Positions 62,173 through 64,000 of a stretch of DNA of 64,000 bases are shown here, in pieces (within the stretch, counting starts at the first letter, position 1; each line of letters begins with the position of its first letter). The DNA is from Rhizopus arrhizus. Taxonomy: Eukaryota > Mucoromycota > Mucoromycetes > Mucorales > Rhizopodaceae. The notes beneath the pieces are model-generated. The model searched no databases, had not been told where the DNA came from, and saw only the letters and a program-made list of their open reading frames with translations. The stretch covers positions 2,232,001 to 2,296,000 of the forward strand of contig JAKZZE010000004.1 of assembly GCA_024220505.1 (NCBI GenBank), written 5' to 3'. Both the position numbers and the translations under genes were made by a program.

Positions 62173-63384
62173 ACAGTGATAAACTGGAAAGCATACAAAC
62201 TATTATGGGGGAGGAGGGAAAGGAAGAAAGAAGGAACGGATTATTATTGGGGGGAGCTGGAACCAGAGACGAAGACTTGAGGCAGGAACAGAACGCGCTT
62301 CATTAAGCCCGGGCTGGGCATCCCGGCACCGCGGACCAACAACGCTCGACAAACAACCAACGCAGACCAACCGACCAGAACAGCAGTGGCGTTAAAACCA
62401 GTATTATCGTCAAGAGCGCACACCAAAGTCCCCCGAAAGGGAAGGAAAGTAGACAGATGCTCAGCTGCTACGCAACGCAACACACAGGCGGAGAAACAAA
62501 AGTGCTTGATGCACTCGGCAAACAGAACATGTAGAGGGGCAGGGAAGGGATAGATCCGAAGATCCTATCAGGGGTCGAACTTGCGACCACTGCACATAAT
62601 TGCTATATATATAGCATTATATTTGACAGAATATAATGAGATATTTCGGGTTTACGTCAATATATTTACAGATTCCATAAAATATGTACTTCGCATATTT
62701 TGCTCGAAATGTTAAGATATGTATATAAAATACCGTGTTACTTTTGGTGACGCGCCGCTTCATTGTTCTTTCTACGATGATACACAAACATAACGCTTTT
62801 CCATTGGACCTTACATGCTTGCGTTTCTCTTTGATGCTATTTCTTTATTGGCTTATAGCCTTTTAGCAAAGCTTCCTTATAGGTCTATTTCTCTTTAATA
62901 TTACTTCTTTATTGGCTTATTGCCTTTTCACAATACTTTCTTATTGGTTTATTATGATTATATATAGCTCTGGATGATTTGTATTAGGAAAAAAATAGGC
63001 TTAAAATACAGTATTATTGGTCAAAAATGTGGTTTTATTCATTTATTTTTGGGCTCTTTTGCCATATTGATTATATATTATTGGTTCATTTGATTATTAA
63101 ATATGATTTAAAGAAAAGAGGGGGGGAGGAGCAGGGAATTTATGGGAATAATGAAACATCACCTTTAAACGGTAGATACAAAAAAAATTTTTTTTTTTTT
63201 CAAAATTGCACTTACCTTGACCTCAGAAGCATCAAACAATAGAATATAGCAGACAAATCAGGCAAAATAAACAAATACAATGAAGCAGCCTCAAAAGAGA
63301 TCAAAAGCAATATAAAGATAAAGACAGTAGACTAAACAGGAGGAAAATAGAGTCAAAGCTAGATAAAATGAAAGATTAATTACA
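62173..63384. other. Spacer with GC-rich patch, tandem repeat and B-box-like sequence
   Basis: 62200-62560 is conspicuously GC-rich and probably transposon-derived; a 79-codon minus-strand frame there (62483-62244) is open but unrecognised. At 62568-62586 the minus strand reads GGTCGCAAGTTCGACCCCT, resembling a tRNA T arm or pol III B box. At 62824-62960 two imperfect copies of a ~70-bp unit containing TTCTTTATTGGCTTAT lie in tandem. No gene accepted. Confidence 0.4.
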
Positions 63385-63714
63385 GTGAAACATGATGTAC
63401 CCGATTTTCTTACATTAAACCTCTTTCGAAACCAGAAGACAATGCCAAACTATTCAAACAGCTTCAGAATCAAGCCTAAAAAACAAAATTTGATTGTTAA
63501 TAAAGATAATGAAGGTTTAAAAGCATACTTACCACATAAACAGATACAGAAAGACTCAAGGACTTATGATAGCCATGAGCATATCTATAAATCTTTAATA
63601 AAGAACATTAGAAAAAAAAATTTAAAAAAAGAGAGACTTACCTGGGATAACAAATCAAAAAAAAAAAAAAGAAAGAAAAGAAAAGATTCATCTGAGACAT
63701 CAATCCTTTTATAG
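63385..63714 (+). CDS. Doubtful lysine-rich ORF
   Basis: An open frame of up to 109 codons whose upstream end is GTG; the first ATG in it is at 63442 (MPNYSNSF). The product is very basic, with a KKKKRKKRK run near the C-terminus encoded by an A-rich tract. No domain recognised. The composition bias makes chance openness likely, so this is recorded as a weak candidate. Confidence 0.15.
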   Translation: MKHDVPDFLTLNLFRNQKTMPNYSNSFRIKPKKQNLIVNKDNEGLKAYLPHKQIQKDSRTYDSHEHIYKSLIKNIRKKNLKKERLTWDNKSKKKKRKKRKDSSETSILL

Positions 63715-63826
63715 ATTTTTTGACTTGAATAGAACTGAGTTTACAGTTGAACGCAATAGTATTTAAGGTGTGTCTAGCTTCAATGTTAAGTTTCTTTACT
63801 TTTCCTTCAAAGTACCTTATATCAAT

Positions 63827-64000
63827 ATGTCTGACCGTATTATCGAAATCAACCCTGCACCTGTCAATGCTCGTAATCCTAGCTCTACCGATATGAACAA
63901 TACATCAAAGGTGATCATTGCAGAGGTCTCATATTTATTTATAGAGATATAGTTTTACTGTAATTCAGTAGTATTAAATTTATCTATGAGTATTTACTTT
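63827..64000 (+). CDS. First exon of a gene truncated by the right edge
   Basis: ATG at 63827 starts MSDRIIEINPAPVNARNP, then SSTDMNNTSK. Composition and codon use are like the host genes and unlike the AT-rich spacer. The frame continues to a stop at 63952, but AAAG/GTGATC after the last lysine (about 63909) may be a splice donor. The body of the gene would then lie beyond the window. No family recognised from this fragment. Confidence 0.45.

Overview
The window is AT-rich eukaryotic nuclear DNA from an early-diverging fungus, most probably Mucoromycota (Mucorales-like). The evidence is compact genes with many 45-80 bp GT-AG introns, fungal housekeeping genes (PUP1, ERB1, DIS3, PMT4, a GH47 mannosidase, RPS9, RPL21), a CotH-family surface protein, a Frizzled-type receptor, a DIRS-like tyrosine recombinase relic and a Fanzor transposon. 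I cannot name the species.

Layout. 1-5.4 kb: an acidic unknown gene that may run off the left edge, a doubtful short ORF, then a 13-exon PMT4-type O-mannosyltransferase. 6.4-8.6 kb: an 8-exon Frizzled-like seven-helix receptor with a ten-cysteine CRD. 10.4-12 kb: divergent ribosomal protein genes RPS9 and RPL21. 12.9-16.3 kb: a small unknown gene, proteasome subunit PUP1, and divergently an Arf-GAP with a 28-residue glutamine tract. 18.5-22.4 kb: ERB1 converging on a G-protein alpha gene. 22.5-26.2 kb: a VPS9-ankyrin-PX-BAR-like protein of the Vrl1/VARP type. 27.3-28.8 kb: an STK32/YANK-like kinase. 30.1-31.8 kb: a CotH-like protein. 33.9-37.3 kb: DIS3. 39.3-40.8 kb: an aromatic/aminoadipate-type aminotransferase. 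42.05-45.50 kb: a Fanzor transposon bounded by terminal inverted repeats. 45.8-47.4 kb: an anillin/PH-like gene, divergent from a GH47 mannosidase and a mitochondrial CoA-type carrier (47.6-50.9 kb).

51-63 kb is a transposon-rich accessory region: a YR recombinase pseudogene, a solo LTR of the nearby chromovirus, two identical 341-bp solo LTRs of a second family nested in opposite orientation, and a complete 5.94-kb Ty3/Gypsy chromovirus with one open 1620-codon gag-pol-chromodomain frame. The chromovirus sits inside a LINE ORF2 fragment. Two short repeats beginning like the 5' half of tRNA-Ala flank this region. A truncated new gene starts near the right edge.

Several genes belong to signalling and membrane traffic (Frizzled-like receptor, G-alpha, STK32-like kinase, Arf-GAP, Vrl1-like Rab5-GEF/sorting protein) and two to secretory-pathway mannose chemistry (PMT4, GH47). 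Apart from divergent promoters, nothing in the sequence shows that they are co-regulated. Exon joins were placed by hand from splice signals and checked for reading phase; uncertain joins are stated in the entries.
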